64,000 bases of DNA, taken from positions 1 to 64,000 of the forward strand of contig CAZVOD010000002.1 of the NCBI GenBank assembly GCA_964628385.1, written 5' to 3'. This DNA comes from JANQPA01 sp964628385. Lineage in GTDB: Bacteria > Bacteroidota > Bacteroidia > Chitinophagales > Saprospiraceae. Made by a program: the position numbers and the translations under genes. The notes under the pieces were generated by a model that was not told where the DNA came from, did not search any database, and worked only from the letters and a program-made list of their open reading frames with translations. Positions within the stretch are counted from its first letter, which is position 1. Each line of letters starts with the position of its first letter. Positions 1 through 8,309 of this stretch are shown piece after piece.

Positions 1-440
1 ATCAGGCCGTTGATCAATTCATTGCTGATCATCCTGACCCCGGCTTTGAGATCACCACCCTTTCGCCAGTGGGCGTGCTGGGCATGGCGATGTCGAAGCG
101 GGAAGACTCCACCTCGATGGGTTTGCAGTACCTGTTCAAAAACCGGATCGCTCCCAATCCATTTCTCGAAATGCTTTATGAAAAGGATGCGTACTGGGCC
201 AACGTGGACGTGGAAGATGTCGCGGCGGCCGTTTACCAGGCCGCCATTCGCCCCAATCTACACGGCAAACACTACCTCCTGTCGAGCGAGAGCTACCGCA
301 TCTCCGATATTTCGCTGATGCTCAATCAGCAGCCGGCGGTGGGGCAGCCCGTGCTCGTGTATCAGAATGAGCGGGCCAAAGCGGAATTGGGCGTAAGCTT
401 TAGGCCCCTGCAGGAGACCCTCGCTAGCTACGCAGGATAG
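1..440 (+). CDS. NAD(P)-binding SDR/epimerase-type protein, C-terminal part
   Basis: The reading frame is open from base 3 of the window to the stop at 440, so the gene begins upstream and only the last ~145 residues are visible. The segment has the feel of an extended short-chain dehydrogenase or NmrA-like C-terminal half: a TTLSPVGVLG strand (the usual substrate-loop region after the Rossmann fold), then a V(D/E)DVAAAVYQAA helix and a GKHYLLSSES strand, as in dihydroflavonol-reductase-like and NmrA proteins. The nucleotide-binding GxxGxxG would lie outside the window. Substrate cannot be told. Base composition is clearly richer in G+C than the rest of the window. Confidence 0.6.
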   Translation, partial: QAVDQFIADHPDPGFEITTLSPVGVLGMAMSKREDSTSMGLQYLFKNRIAPNPFLEMLYEKDAYWANVDVEDVAAAVYQAAIRPNLHGKHYLLSSESYRISDISLMLNQQPAVGQPVLVYQNERAKAELGVSFRPLQETLASYAG

Positions 441-562
441 GCAGCTCTGGTAGTCAACGAAATTTCATTTTCCGACTGGTTCTTGGCTGGGTGTAAGATC
501 ACGATAACTAAACAAGCGGGGAAGCCGAAAACCGATTAGAGTAGGCATCAAAAATTATAATT

Positions 563-1207
563 ATGGAACTGAAAGTTATTGGATTTGGTCTTGGCAGAAC
601 CGGGACCTATTCGTTGAAAACAGCGCTGGAACATTTACAGCTCGGTCCTTGCCACCACATGGAGCGCGTGGCTCAAAACATGCCCGTTCAACTGCCACTG
701 TGGAATGCGGCATTAAACCAGACGCCCAACTTTGAGGCTATTTATGAAGGGATGCAAAGCGCCGTTGATTGGCCTACGGCTGCCTTTTACAAAGAGCTAT
801 ACAAGCATTATCCGAATGCTAAGTTTATTTTAACCCACCGAAGCAAAGAGTCATGGGCAGAAAGCTTTGGTTCCACCATCTACAAACTGCTTGCCGAACG
901 GGAAAAAGCACCGGCACCCGTGCAGGAATGGCTTAATATGGTGGTGAATGCGATTGGTAAATCAGGTTTCCCCATGGGCCTTGATTACGAGGGCTTGGCA
1001 GAAAGATATGAAGCACATAATAAAGCAGTCCGGGATTTTATCCCATCTGAGCAACTACTGGTATATCAGGTCAAAGAAGGCTGGGAACCGTTGTGCAAGT
1101 TCTTAAACGTAGCCGTCCCCGCAACGGCGTTTCCCCGCACCAATAACCGAGAAGAATTCTGGGCGTTGGTGGACGCTGCCACCAAGCCATCCCCTGAGGC
1201 AGAGTAG
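563..1207 (+). CDS. Sulfotransferase-fold family protein
   Basis: A 214-residue protein. The N-terminus holds GFGLGRTGTYSLKTAL (residues 7-22), which matches the 5'-phosphosulfate loop of the small sulfotransferase family often named Sulfotransfer_4. It is followed by an LGPCHHM segment typical of that family. Around residue 90 the stretch FILTHRSKESWAES fits the 3'-phosphate binding strand and helix. Known relatives are annotated as sulfotransferases, but substrates are mostly unproven. No signal peptide is seen, so it should be cytoplasmic. It stands alone, 122 bases after the preceding gene, in the G+C-rich left edge of the window, which might mark recent acquisition. Confidence 0.75.
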   Translation: MELKVIGFGLGRTGTYSLKTALEHLQLGPCHHMERVAQNMPVQLPLWNAALNQTPNFEAIYEGMQSAVDWPTAAFYKELYKHYPNAKFILTHRSKESWAESFGSTIYKLLAEREKAPAPVQEWLNMVVNAIGKSGFPMGLDYEGLAERYEAHNKAVRDFIPSEQLLVYQVKEGWEPLCKFLNVAVPATAFPRTNNREEFWALVDAATKPSPEAE

Positions 1208-1388
1208 CATCTTATTCGGTCGCCAGGCACCGAAAAAGCTCAAGCTGCTTCACAGGAAGTAGAAGATTAAAATTAATAACCATAGTTGTCGGATACCATT
1301 GTGGTGTCCGGCAACTTACACCAAAAAAACATCATCATGAAAAAAAATACGCGCACCTATCTGCGCTGCCCCACCTATTGTCTCAAAA

Positions 1389-2648
1389 CTACTTCCCCCC
1401 TTTTGAAAAAATTTCATACACCCCCTGTGGGTTTTCTCCTATGCCGGCAGAATTATTCTCGTAGACGCAGCGGTTTAGGCGGGTATTACAAAAGCTGGTA
1501 CTGTAGCTATCATAGTGCACCTTACCGCGGGTAAACGCAGCATTTTCTATAAAAGTACAGTTAAGTAAAAGTGGTACCTGATCACAGTTGTCAGCGTAAT
1601 CAGTAAAGATCACGGCGCCGTAGTTAGCGCCATTCCTTTTGAAGAAAGTATTTTTTATCATAGGAATGGCTTTGCCTTTTTTGCCAGAATTGTAGATGGC
1701 ACCACCATCCAGACTAGCTACGTTCCTAATAAATTCACAATTTTCTATGAGTGGCTTACAAATGCCATTATCAGTACTATGGTTGAAAATAGCACCACCG
1801 TAAAAAGCGTGATTATCGATAAAACGACAATTTTTAATGGTAGGGCTAGAGCTACCACCCTGCGCCAGATTAAAAATACCGGCTCCACAAGAGTTGGGAT
1901 TGTACAGCTTAGGACTAGGGCCACGGGGCCTTTCTTCCTCTTCTGATTCTGCCGGATTGAACATAGATTGTATGGACTGCCGGATTGTCATCCCAAGCTT
2001 TACCAGGTTTTTCTGTTGGATGGAACCAGCTAGTTCTTTGCCCTTCTTTTCTTTGAATTCAGTTGATGGAGCTGTATTTTCGCTTAATGCAGGTTCTTTT
2101 ATGCGGTTGTCGGCATTAGCCTCGCCAGCTTCTATGATAAACCCATCCAGAATAGTTTTTGCTGACGCGTTGCGAAATTTAACTACACTAAAGGAATTGT
2201 CAGCAGTAGAAGCACTAGCGATTTCCCCACTCAAAATGCAGGGATTATTTTTCCAATCCCTTTGTCTCAGGTCACTTTCATTGCCCGCAAACCCTCCGTA
2301 AAGCTGAATGCCGCTTTTTATTTCAAAGGACGCATTGCGATCGTTGTAGCGAGTCGGTAGATATGTCCCGCGAGCTACCCATATTTGATCACCGGGACTA
2401 GCTTTTTTTAGAGCATCCTGCAATTCAGGAAAAGCATTCTGCCAGGAGGCGCCATTACCGTTGCCTCCTTTTTTGACATACCAGATAACGCTGATATGCA
2501 ATGCAGTAGAATCTGATGCCTGTGTTGGAGGACAGGCATTAGTATTTTTTGGAAAAATTAATATATTGCCCAACAAGCCATTGTTGACAGTGCACAGGAA
2601 TGAACCTGCAATCAGGAATACCCCGATCAATTTGTATGGTCGTCTCAT
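1389..2648 (-). CDS. Secreted right-handed beta-helix protein, copy 2
   Basis: A 419-residue protein with an N-terminal hydrophobic segment (about residues 7-27) that should act as a signal or anchor. Then comes WYVKKGGNGNG and a DALKKASPGDQIWVARGTY block, the usual entry into right-handed parallel beta-helix (pectate-lyase-like, DUF1565-type) domains. The second half carries repeated short strands of the type IKNCRFIDNHAFYGGAIFN, with N-C-x-F and GGA(I/V) turns every ~25-35 residues. No T9SS sorting domain is present. It lies 30 bases downstream of a paralogue in the same direction and shares most of its blocks with it, so the pair is a tandem duplication. Ligand or substrate is unknown; carbohydrate binding is only a guess from the fold. 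Confidence 0.7.
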   Translation of the reverse strand: MRRPYKLIGVFLIAGSFLCTVNNGLLGNILIFPKNTNACPPTQASDSTALHISVIWYVKKGGNGNGASWQNAFPELQDALKKASPGDQIWVARGTYLPTRYNDRNASFEIKSGIQLYGGFAGNESDLRQRDWKNNPCILSGEIASASTADNSFSVVKFRNASAKTILDGFIIEAGEANADNRIKEPALSENTAPSTEFKEKKGKELAGSIQQKNLVKLGMTIRQSIQSMFNPAESEEEERPRGPSPKLYNPNSCGAGIFNLAQGGSSSPTIKNCRFIDNHAFYGGAIFNHSTDNGICKPLIENCEFIRNVASLDGGAIYNSGKKGKAIPMIKNTFFKRNGANYGAVIFTDYADNCDQVPLLLNCTFIENAAFTRGKVHYDSYSTSFCNTRLNRCVYENNSAGIGENPQGVYEIFSKGGK

Positions 2649-2678
2649 CTTAGGGGGGTTGATGTATGATGTAAAAAG

Positions 2679-3932
2679 TTAGTCTCTGCCGAACAATCCT
2701 TCAATTGCCTGTGAGCGAGCACTGATGCCTGCCATGTTACTATCGTACTGACAATCTCTTAATTGTGTACTGCAAAAACTTCCGCTAAAATTATCGTAAT
2801 GCACTTTACCTCTGGTAAGCGCTGCATTCTCTACAAATTTACAATTAATTAGCTTAGGAACACTTTTACAATCGTCCGAAAAATCAGTAAAAACTACCGC
2901 TCCGTAATTGGCTGCATTGCGGCTAAAAGTGCTGTTCTTCACCAGTAGCTCTACCCGGCCTGCTTTGGCCGAATTGTAGATAGCCCCGCCATCCAGTTGC
3001 GCGATATTGCCGCTAAATTTGCAGTTTTCCATCACGGGCTGGGTCGTCCCGCCATTTTTGGAGTAATTAAAGACCGCCGCACCATAAAAAGCGGCATTTT
3101 TTACCAACCGGCAGTTCCTAATTTTTGGACTGGAACTAAGGCTATCTGCCAAGTTGAATATGCCGGCACCGCAAGAATTGTTGGTATTCACTTCCGGTCC
3201 TTTTTCGTAAGCCTGCATCAGGCTTTCTACCGATTGCCCAGTCTGAGATTGTTCAAACATAAGCTTGATAGACTCCTTGACAGTGCGACCTAACTTCAAT
3301 TGGTCTTTTACTTTTATGGAATTAGCCAGGTCGCGCCCCTTGGTGGTGATCTGTGTGCCATAAGACTCCGTGGAGGGCGCACTCAGGCCCTGGCTCATTA
3401 CCTGCTGTTCCGGCATGATTTCAGCGTTGGCTTCTCCCCTTTCTATAGTGAAACCATCCAGGATCGTATTGGCGGAAGCATTTTTAAATCGCACTACATT
3501 AAAAGAATTATCAGCAGTGGAAGCTTCTCCTATTGCTCCACTCAAAATGCAGGAATATTTTTTCCAGTCTCTTTCTTCTAGCTTTTTTTCATTTCCCCTG
3601 AAGCCTCCGTAAAGCTGGATATCACTTTTGATCTCGAATGCCACTTCGCGATCATCATCAAGTGTGGGAAAATAAGTGCCCTGGGCCACCCAAATCTGAT
3701 CGCCGGGCTTTGATTTTTCGAGGGCATCCTGTAAGTCTGAAAAGGCAACTCGCCAGGAAGAACCATTGCCGTTGCCTCCTTTTTTGACGTACCAAATATT
3801 AAAGGATTTGGACAAGGTACTATCCGATACCAATAGACTATCCTTGTCAATTGTGGAGGTAGCATAGCCACTGGCCCACAGGGGTAATACTACTAACAGC
3901 ATTACAATTAGTGCATTAGTTAACTTTTTCAT
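2679..3932 (-). CDS. Secreted right-handed beta-helix protein, copy 1
   Basis: A 417-residue paralogue of the downstream gene. The signal peptide is clear (MKKLTNALIVMLLVVLPLWA). The mature protein starts with a short linker, then WYVKKGGNGNGSSW and a DALEKSKPGDQIWVAQGTY block. The body has beta-helix turns such as IRNCRLVKNAAFYGAAVFN and LINCKFVENAALTRG. A variable, glutamine-rich linker at about residues 165-235 separates two helix segments; the same place is also the most divergent part of the copy downstream. Upstream gene of the tandem pair. Probably exported to the periplasm or surface; no catalytic residues can be assigned. Confidence 0.7.
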   Translation of the reverse strand: MKKLTNALIVMLLVVLPLWASGYATSTIDKDSLLVSDSTLSKSFNIWYVKKGGNGNGSSWRVAFSDLQDALEKSKPGDQIWVAQGTYFPTLDDDREVAFEIKSDIQLYGGFRGNEKKLEERDWKKYSCILSGAIGEASTADNSFNVVRFKNASANTILDGFTIERGEANAEIMPEQQVMSQGLSAPSTESYGTQITTKGRDLANSIKVKDQLKLGRTVKESIKLMFEQSQTGQSVESLMQAYEKGPEVNTNNSCGAGIFNLADSLSSSPKIRNCRLVKNAAFYGAAVFNYSKNGGTTQPVMENCKFSGNIAQLDGGAIYNSAKAGRVELLVKNSTFSRNAANYGAVVFTDFSDDCKSVPKLINCKFVENAALTRGKVHYDNFSGSFCSTQLRDCQYDSNMAGISARSQAIEGLFGRD

Positions 3933-4129
3933 TAGATGGGAGGTATTTTGTTATTATTTCAAAATTTATCTAATAGGCTTAATCTATGAGCCTGATGCAG
4001 TAACGATCCGCACAGACGGAAAAGTTTGCTGCTATTATTAGTTTTGGGAAAATTAAAAAAGTACCCAGCTACAATTGGAGGATCAGCATTGTGCAGGCTT
4101 GCTTTAAAGTAGGGATGAAATATTTAAAA

Positions 4130-4161
4130 TTTGGTTTTATCACTATTTTAAACTACATTTG
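4130..4161 (+). promoter_or_regulatory. Promoter of the SRP RNA (TTTG-N20-TAnnTTTG)
   Basis: TTTG at 4130-4133 is separated by exactly 20 bases from TACATTTG at 4154-4161. This is a full match to the Bacteroidota housekeeping sigma consensus (-33 TTTG, -7 TAnnTTTG, 19-21 base spacing). The expected start point, a few bases after the -7 box, coincides with the 5' end of the SRP RNA closing stem at 4169. Confidence 0.75.
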
Positions 4162-4168
4162 GCATCCT

Positions 4169-4256
4169 GAGCGGCACACGGCCAGCTCCCTCTGAACTCC
4201 CCCAGGGCGGAAACGCAGCAAGGGTAGGAGGTTGTAGCGGCGCGATGTGTCCGCTC
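4169..4256 (+). ncRNA. ffs: Signal recognition particle RNA, bacterial small type (4.5S-like)
   Basis: The apical domain is recognisable: CCCCCAGGGCGGAAACGCAG with the GGAA tetraloop and the following AGCAAGGGTA, the conserved SRP domain IV with its symmetric and asymmetric loops that bind Ffh. The closing stem is formed by GAGCGG-CACAC at 4169-4179 and GTGTCCGCTC at 4247-4256. A run of T (TTCTTTTTTTC) follows at once and would terminate transcription. Size, about 88-95 nt, fits the small bacterial SRP RNA. Its role is co-translational targeting of membrane proteins with Ffh. The exact ends are inferred from pairing and the promoter. Confidence 0.88.
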
Positions 4257-4486
4257 TTCTTTTTTTCATCATCTTGTCCTTTCTTCCCGTATTTTTTACA
4301 TGTTGAAGAACTTTTCCAAATCAGCTGATCTTATAATCTAAGGTTTTCTATTTCACAGACTTTTTTCGAAGGCATAAAATAGCAAGTGAAGAAACGCGGC
4401 AGCGCGTGAGTTAGCAAAAGAACCAATTCCAAGCTATTTTAATACCTACGGGATAAGTCTTATATTTAAGCAAAAATATACATCCA

Positions 4487-5143
4487 ATGAAATTCTTTAT
4501 TGACACAGCAAGCCTTGATCAAATTCAGGAAGCCAAGGATCTTGGTATCCTTGATGGTGTAACTACTAATCCTTCTTTGATGGCCAAGGAAGGTATTACT
4601 GGAAAAGAAAACATCATGAATCACTACTACAAAATTTGTGAAATAGTAGATGGTGATGTAAGTGCCGAAGTTATCGCCACAGATTTTGAGGGGATAGTAG
4701 AAGAAGGAAAAAAGTTATCACAAATTGCTCCCAATATTGTGGTTAAGGTCCCTATGATAAAAGATGGGGTTAAGGCTTTAGCCTACTTTTTTGAGAATGA
4801 TATTCGCACCAACTGTACGCTTGTATTTTCTGGTGGCCAGGCAATTCTGGCAGCTAAGGCCGGAGCTACTTATTTGTCGCCGTTTATCGGTCGTATTGAT
4901 GATATCAACTGGAACGGGATGAGCCTTATTGAAGAAATAGCAGAAATTTACGCTGTTCAGGGTTACGAAACAGAAATTCTGGCTGCTTCTATCCGCTCTT
5001 CCAGGCAGATTGTGGATGCGGCCAAATCTGGTGCTGATGTAGTCACCTGCCCACTGAGTGCGATCCTTGGCTTATTGAAGCATCCACTCACAGACATTGG
5101 TCTGGAAAAATTCCTTTCTGACTACAGAAAAGGCAACAGCTAG
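4487..5143 (+). CDS. fsa: Transaldolase / fructose-6-phosphate aldolase-like protein (TalC/Fsa type)
   Basis: 218 residues, the usual size of the short TalC/Fsa subfamily of class I aldolases. MKFFIDTASL opens the first barrel strand, TTNPSLMAKEG (26-36) is the family signature, and the Schiff-base lysine is K87 in VVKVPM. TLVFS (111-115) and YLSPFIGRIDD (129-139) are further barrel strands lining the active site. These enzymes act either as transaldolase in the pentose phosphate pathway or as fructose-6-phosphate aldolase; sequence alone does not separate the two safely here. Cytoplasmic. A long leader of ~225 bases separates it from the SRP RNA terminator. Confidence 0.9.
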   Translation: MKFFIDTASLDQIQEAKDLGILDGVTTNPSLMAKEGITGKENIMNHYYKICEIVDGDVSAEVIATDFEGIVEEGKKLSQIAPNIVVKVPMIKDGVKALAYFFENDIRTNCTLVFSGGQAILAAKAGATYLSPFIGRIDDINWNGMSLIEEIAEIYAVQGYETEILAASIRSSRQIVDAAKSGADVVTCPLSAILGLLKHPLTDIGLEKFLSDYRKGNS

Positions 5144-5280
5144 TAGCGGCACTGATGGTGTTGGGCGGCAGCTAATAGATTGAAAGCGATGACCTGACTG
5201 AAATAGGTATTGCGCCAGCTGATCTGTTTTCTTCAGCCCAACATCTAATTTTATCGTACCCAATAAATACGATTTTAATA

Positions 5281-5634
5281 ATGAAAAAAATCTATCACTT
5301 GTCTAATTGCAAGACTTGCCAAAAGGTGATTGCACAATTGAATAACGGCGAGGGTTTTGACCTTCAGGATATCAAAGAAAATGCCCTGACGGAAGAACAG
5401 CTCAATTTTATGAAGGATAAAGTTGGCTCTTATGAAGCGCTGTTTAGTCGTCGGGCGATGAAATACCGCTCTATAGGTTTAAACGAGATGGATTTAGGGG
5501 AAGAAGATTACAAAAAATATATCTTGGAAGAGTATACTTTTTTGAAAAGGCCCGTAGTAGTAATAGACGATGAAATCTTTGTGGGCAGTGCCAAAAAAGC
5601 CGTTGAGGGAGCGCTGAAAAAACTACAAGCTTAA
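5281..5634 (+). CDS. ArsC/Spx-family thioredoxin-fold protein
   Basis: 117 residues with the ArsC/Spx/YffB-type thioredoxin fold. The N-terminal strand leads to a CKTC motif (residues 10-13), so both the nucleophilic and a second cysteine are present. A later FLKRPVVV(I)DD segment is the conserved cis-proline strand of the family. Members reduce arsenate or, as Spx-like proteins, act as redox regulators; no arsenic-resistance gene is nearby, so arsenate reductase activity is not implied. The gene sits 26 bases before hemF in the same direction and probably shares its transcript. Confidence 0.8.
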   Translation: MKKIYHLSNCKTCQKVIAQLNNGEGFDLQDIKENALTEEQLNFMKDKVGSYEALFSRRAMKYRSIGLNEMDLGEEDYKKYILEEYTFLKRPVVVIDDEIFVGSAKKAVEGALKKLQA

Positions 5635-5660
5635 AATGATATAAAAGAACTATTGAATAC

Positions 5661-6566
5661 ATGTTGAACAAAGAACAGATAGCGGATTATTTCCGTGGAT
5701 TACAAGATGACATTTGCCAAGCCCTAGAAGCAGCCGACGGACAGGGGGCATTCCAGGAAGACAACTGGAACCGTGAAGCCGGAGGCGGCGGAAGGTCCAG
5801 AGCTATCACCGGGCAGCATATTGCCAAAGGTGGGGTAAACTTCTCGGCAGTACATGGCCCAATGCCCGAAAAGATTACTCATGCGCTGAAAGTTGATGAG
5901 GGACATTTTTTTGCCACCGGTGTTTCTATTGTCTTGCACCCTCATAACCCCTGGGTGCCCATTATCCATATGAATGTACGCTACTTTGAAATGGACAATG
6001 GCTTATGGTGGTTTGGCGGAGGTATTGACCTGACGCCCCACTACATCAACCTGGAAGAAGCAGCCTTTTTTCATCAACAATTAAAAAGCGTTTGCGACCG
6101 GCATCATCCCGATTATTACCCCAAATTTAAAAAATGGGCTGATGATTATTTTTATCTAAAACACAGAAAGGAAACCCGTGGAATCGGCGGTATATTCTTT
6201 GATCGCCTCAGTGAAATGCAGAGTTTTAGTAAAACTTCCAGATTCGATTTTGTAAAAGATATAGGAGAAGCTTTTGCTCCCATATATATCAAATTCCTGA
6301 ACGATAACAAACATCGTCCTTTTAGCGAAAAGGAAAAGAAATGGCAACTTCTGCGCCGTGGTCGTTATGTAGAGTTCAACCTGGTTTGGGATAAGGGAAC
6401 TAAATTTGGACTGGATACCGATGGCCGAACAGAGTCTATTTTAATGAGTATGCCACCGGAAGCTAACTGGTTGTACAACTACCATCCATCGGAAGACTCC
6501 CGGGAGTCCCATACCCTTAAAATGTTGAAAAAGTCAGTCAACTGGCTAGAACCGGTAGAAAAGTAA
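5661..6566 (+). CDS. hemF: Oxygen-dependent coproporphyrinogen III oxidase
   Basis: 301 residues, standard HemF length. Conserved blocks are visible: the glycine-rich NREAGGGGRSR loop, ATGVSIVLHPHNPWVP, WWFGGGIDLTPHY, KHRKETRGIGGIFFD and RRGRYVEFNLVWDKGTKFGL. The enzyme oxidatively decarboxylates two propionates of coproporphyrinogen III to protoporphyrinogen IX in haem synthesis and needs O2, so the organism probably respires aerobically. Cytoplasmic. It lies just downstream of the ArsC/Spx-like gene; no other haem genes are in the window. Confidence 0.95.
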   Translation: MLNKEQIADYFRGLQDDICQALEAADGQGAFQEDNWNREAGGGGRSRAITGQHIAKGGVNFSAVHGPMPEKITHALKVDEGHFFATGVSIVLHPHNPWVPIIHMNVRYFEMDNGLWWFGGGIDLTPHYINLEEAAFFHQQLKSVCDRHHPDYYPKFKKWADDYFYLKHRKETRGIGGIFFDRLSEMQSFSKTSRFDFVKDIGEAFAPIYIKFLNDNKHRPFSEKEKKWQLLRRGRYVEFNLVWDKGTKFGLDTDGRTESILMSMPPEANWLYNYHPSEDSRESHTLKMLKKSVNWLEPVEK

Positions 6567-6669
6567 GCGAGATGTCATACCTGCGGATCGAAAAGGAGGC
6601 GGCACAAACAATAGACTAACCTGAAAACCATGACAGCCTACTGCTCTCCTGCTTAACGCCAATATCGAA

Positions 6670-7176
6670 TCAATCGCATAATACCGTGATCATTTCTGTT
6701 TCTATTTCATTACTCATATTACCGGCCCTGTCTCTGAGCTGTATGGTAAAGAAAAAATCGTCAGTCCTGAATTGTTGATTGGGTAAACAAGCCGGTGCCC
6801 CGTTTGGGAAAGTACAACATATCTGAAAAGGGGTATTCGGAATGCTTACCGTTATTTCCCCCGAAATACCACTTCCAACCCCTTGTGTAGGAAGAGTGGG
6901 TAATTTAAAATTAGTAGGAAAACCATCACGACTATCCGTAAGGAAAACATCGATCGAGTCTGTTTCGTTACTTAAATCACCATTGCCATCTGTAAAGCTA
7001 AAGGTGATAGACAGTGTATCTGGCGAAGCATTCTGATTGCCCTGGGCAATAATTGTTTTATTCATCCTTAGATACTCTATGACTGGCTCATCTGGGTAAT
7101 CCGGCGGATTAGTACAGGAAGCAATGAAAAGAGTCCCGGAAATGGAAAGTAAAAAGTAGCGCAAGTATTTTTTCAT
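6670..7176 (-). CDS. Hypothetical lipoprotein
   Basis: 168 residues. Signal peptide with a lipobox ending FIASC (Cys21), so the mature protein should be lipid-anchored in the outer or inner membrane. The rest is predicted beta-rich: an SITFSFTDGNGDLSNETDSIDVF block resembles Ig-like or cadherin-like extracellular strands with an acidic, possibly calcium-binding loop, and three cysteines lie near residues 120-135. Similar small lipoproteins are common in Saprospiria, and no function is known to me. Convergent with hemF, with no shared promoter. Confidence 0.65.
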   Translation of the reverse strand: MKKYLRYFLLSISGTLFIASCTNPPDYPDEPVIEYLRMNKTIIAQGNQNASPDTLSITFSFTDGNGDLSNETDSIDVFLTDSRDGFPTNFKLPTLPTQGVGSGISGEITVSIPNTPFQICCTFPNGAPACLPNQQFRTDDFFFTIQLRDRAGNMSNEIETEMITVLCD

Positions 7177-7271
7177 TAATCAATATCAGTTTTATTCAAA
7201 CAATACCTATTTGCTTTAATTTAACCTTTTAAAGGTCCAAAAGGATCAATTTAAATCTACAAAAAAAGTCT

Positions 7272-8273
7272 ATGTCCTGGGAGTCAGCTAGCAGTCAATT
7301 ATGGGATAAAATCCGACGAATCCGGCATTTTTCTTTTGAAGAAGTAGCCCTGGAGGTATTTCAGTACCAGGCAAGGCATAATCCGTTATATGCAAAGTAC
7401 TTGGAGCTCCTTCAGGTAGACCCAACGCAGCTTACTACGTTAGAAGCTATTCCTTTTTTACCCATTCAGTTTTTTAAAAATTATTCTGTACAAAGCGGCA
7501 GTTGGGAAGCTCAACGAGTCTTTTCCAGCTCGGGTACCACCGGAACTATCAGTAGTGCTCACCTCGTCAGAACCACAGAAAGGTACCTAGAAAATACCAT
7601 CCGCGGATTCGAATATTTTTATGGGCACCCGCGGGATTTTTGCTTTTTGGCTTTACTCCCTGCTTATTTGGAGCGAGAAGGTTCTTCTCTGGTATTGATG
7701 GCCGAGTACTTTATTCAACAATCAACCTACGAGCAGAGTGGCTTTTATCTTTACAATCAGGAAGAATTGATCAGTCAATTACAATACTGTGTCCGGGAGA
7801 AAATCCCTACCGTTTTGCTTGGAGTAAGCTTTGCGCTTTGGGACTTGGCCGAACAATTCCCTACCGACTTATCGGAAGTCATCATTATGGAAACCGGAGG
7901 CATGAAAGGACGGCGCAGAGAGATAACCCGCAACGAGTTACATCGGCTATTTAAAGCAGCCTTTCACAGCAATGCAATCCATTCAGAATACGGTATGACA
8001 GAGCTATTTTCTCAGGCTTATTCGAAGGGAGGTGGTCGCTTTTTTCCGGCCCCTACCATGAAGATGCTTGGCAGAGAGGTGACCGATCCATTTTCAAGAG
8101 TTAATTATGGAAGAACCGGTGCTATTGATATTATTGACCTCGCCAACCTGGATACCATCAGCTTTATCGCTACTGATGATTTAGGAAAAATTTATTCAGA
8201 TGGTAGCTTTGAGATATTGGGCAGGATGGACAGCAGTGACGTAAGAGGCTGTAATTTGATGGTTTATGGATAA
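7272..8273 (+). CDS. LuxE-like acyl-protein synthetase / acyl-activating protein
   Basis: 333 residues. The block VFSSSGTTGTISSAH (near residue 80) is the glycine/serine-rich phosphate loop of the adenylate-forming superfamily, and the surrounding sequence (LLPAYLEREGSSLVLMAEYF, HSEYGMTELFSQAY) matches the LuxE family, fatty-acyl-protein synthetases that activate acyl chains with ATP. In luminous bacteria LuxE works with LuxC and LuxD; neither is nearby here, so the partner and acyl acceptor are unknown. Related orphan genes occur widely in Bacteroidota. Cytoplasmic; convergent with the trmH-type gene 36 bases away. Confidence 0.75.
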   Translation: MSWESASSQLWDKIRRIRHFSFEEVALEVFQYQARHNPLYAKYLELLQVDPTQLTTLEAIPFLPIQFFKNYSVQSGSWEAQRVFSSSGTTGTISSAHLVRTTERYLENTIRGFEYFYGHPRDFCFLALLPAYLEREGSSLVLMAEYFIQQSTYEQSGFYLYNQEELISQLQYCVREKIPTVLLGVSFALWDLAEQFPTDLSEVIIMETGGMKGRRREITRNELHRLFKAAFHSNAIHSEYGMTELFSQAYSKGGGRFFPAPTMKMLGREVTDPFSRVNYGRTGAIDIIDLANLDTISFIATDDLGKIYSDGSFEILGRMDSSDVRGCNLMVYG

Positions 8274-8309
8274 AAGACTCGTTTTGCGGGTATCAAAATG
8301 AGCTAAAAT

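Noticed and set aside
1294..1320. Inverted repeat between the sulfotransferase-like gene and the beta-helix gene as an intrinsic terminator
   Set aside because: The stem relies on G-U pairs and has no following T-run in either direction that would fit termination.
1286..1534. Plus-strand open frame of 82 codons
   Set aside because: Its second half is antisense to the beta-helix gene, it has unusual composition and no recognisable domain, and the beta-helix frame is clearly real.
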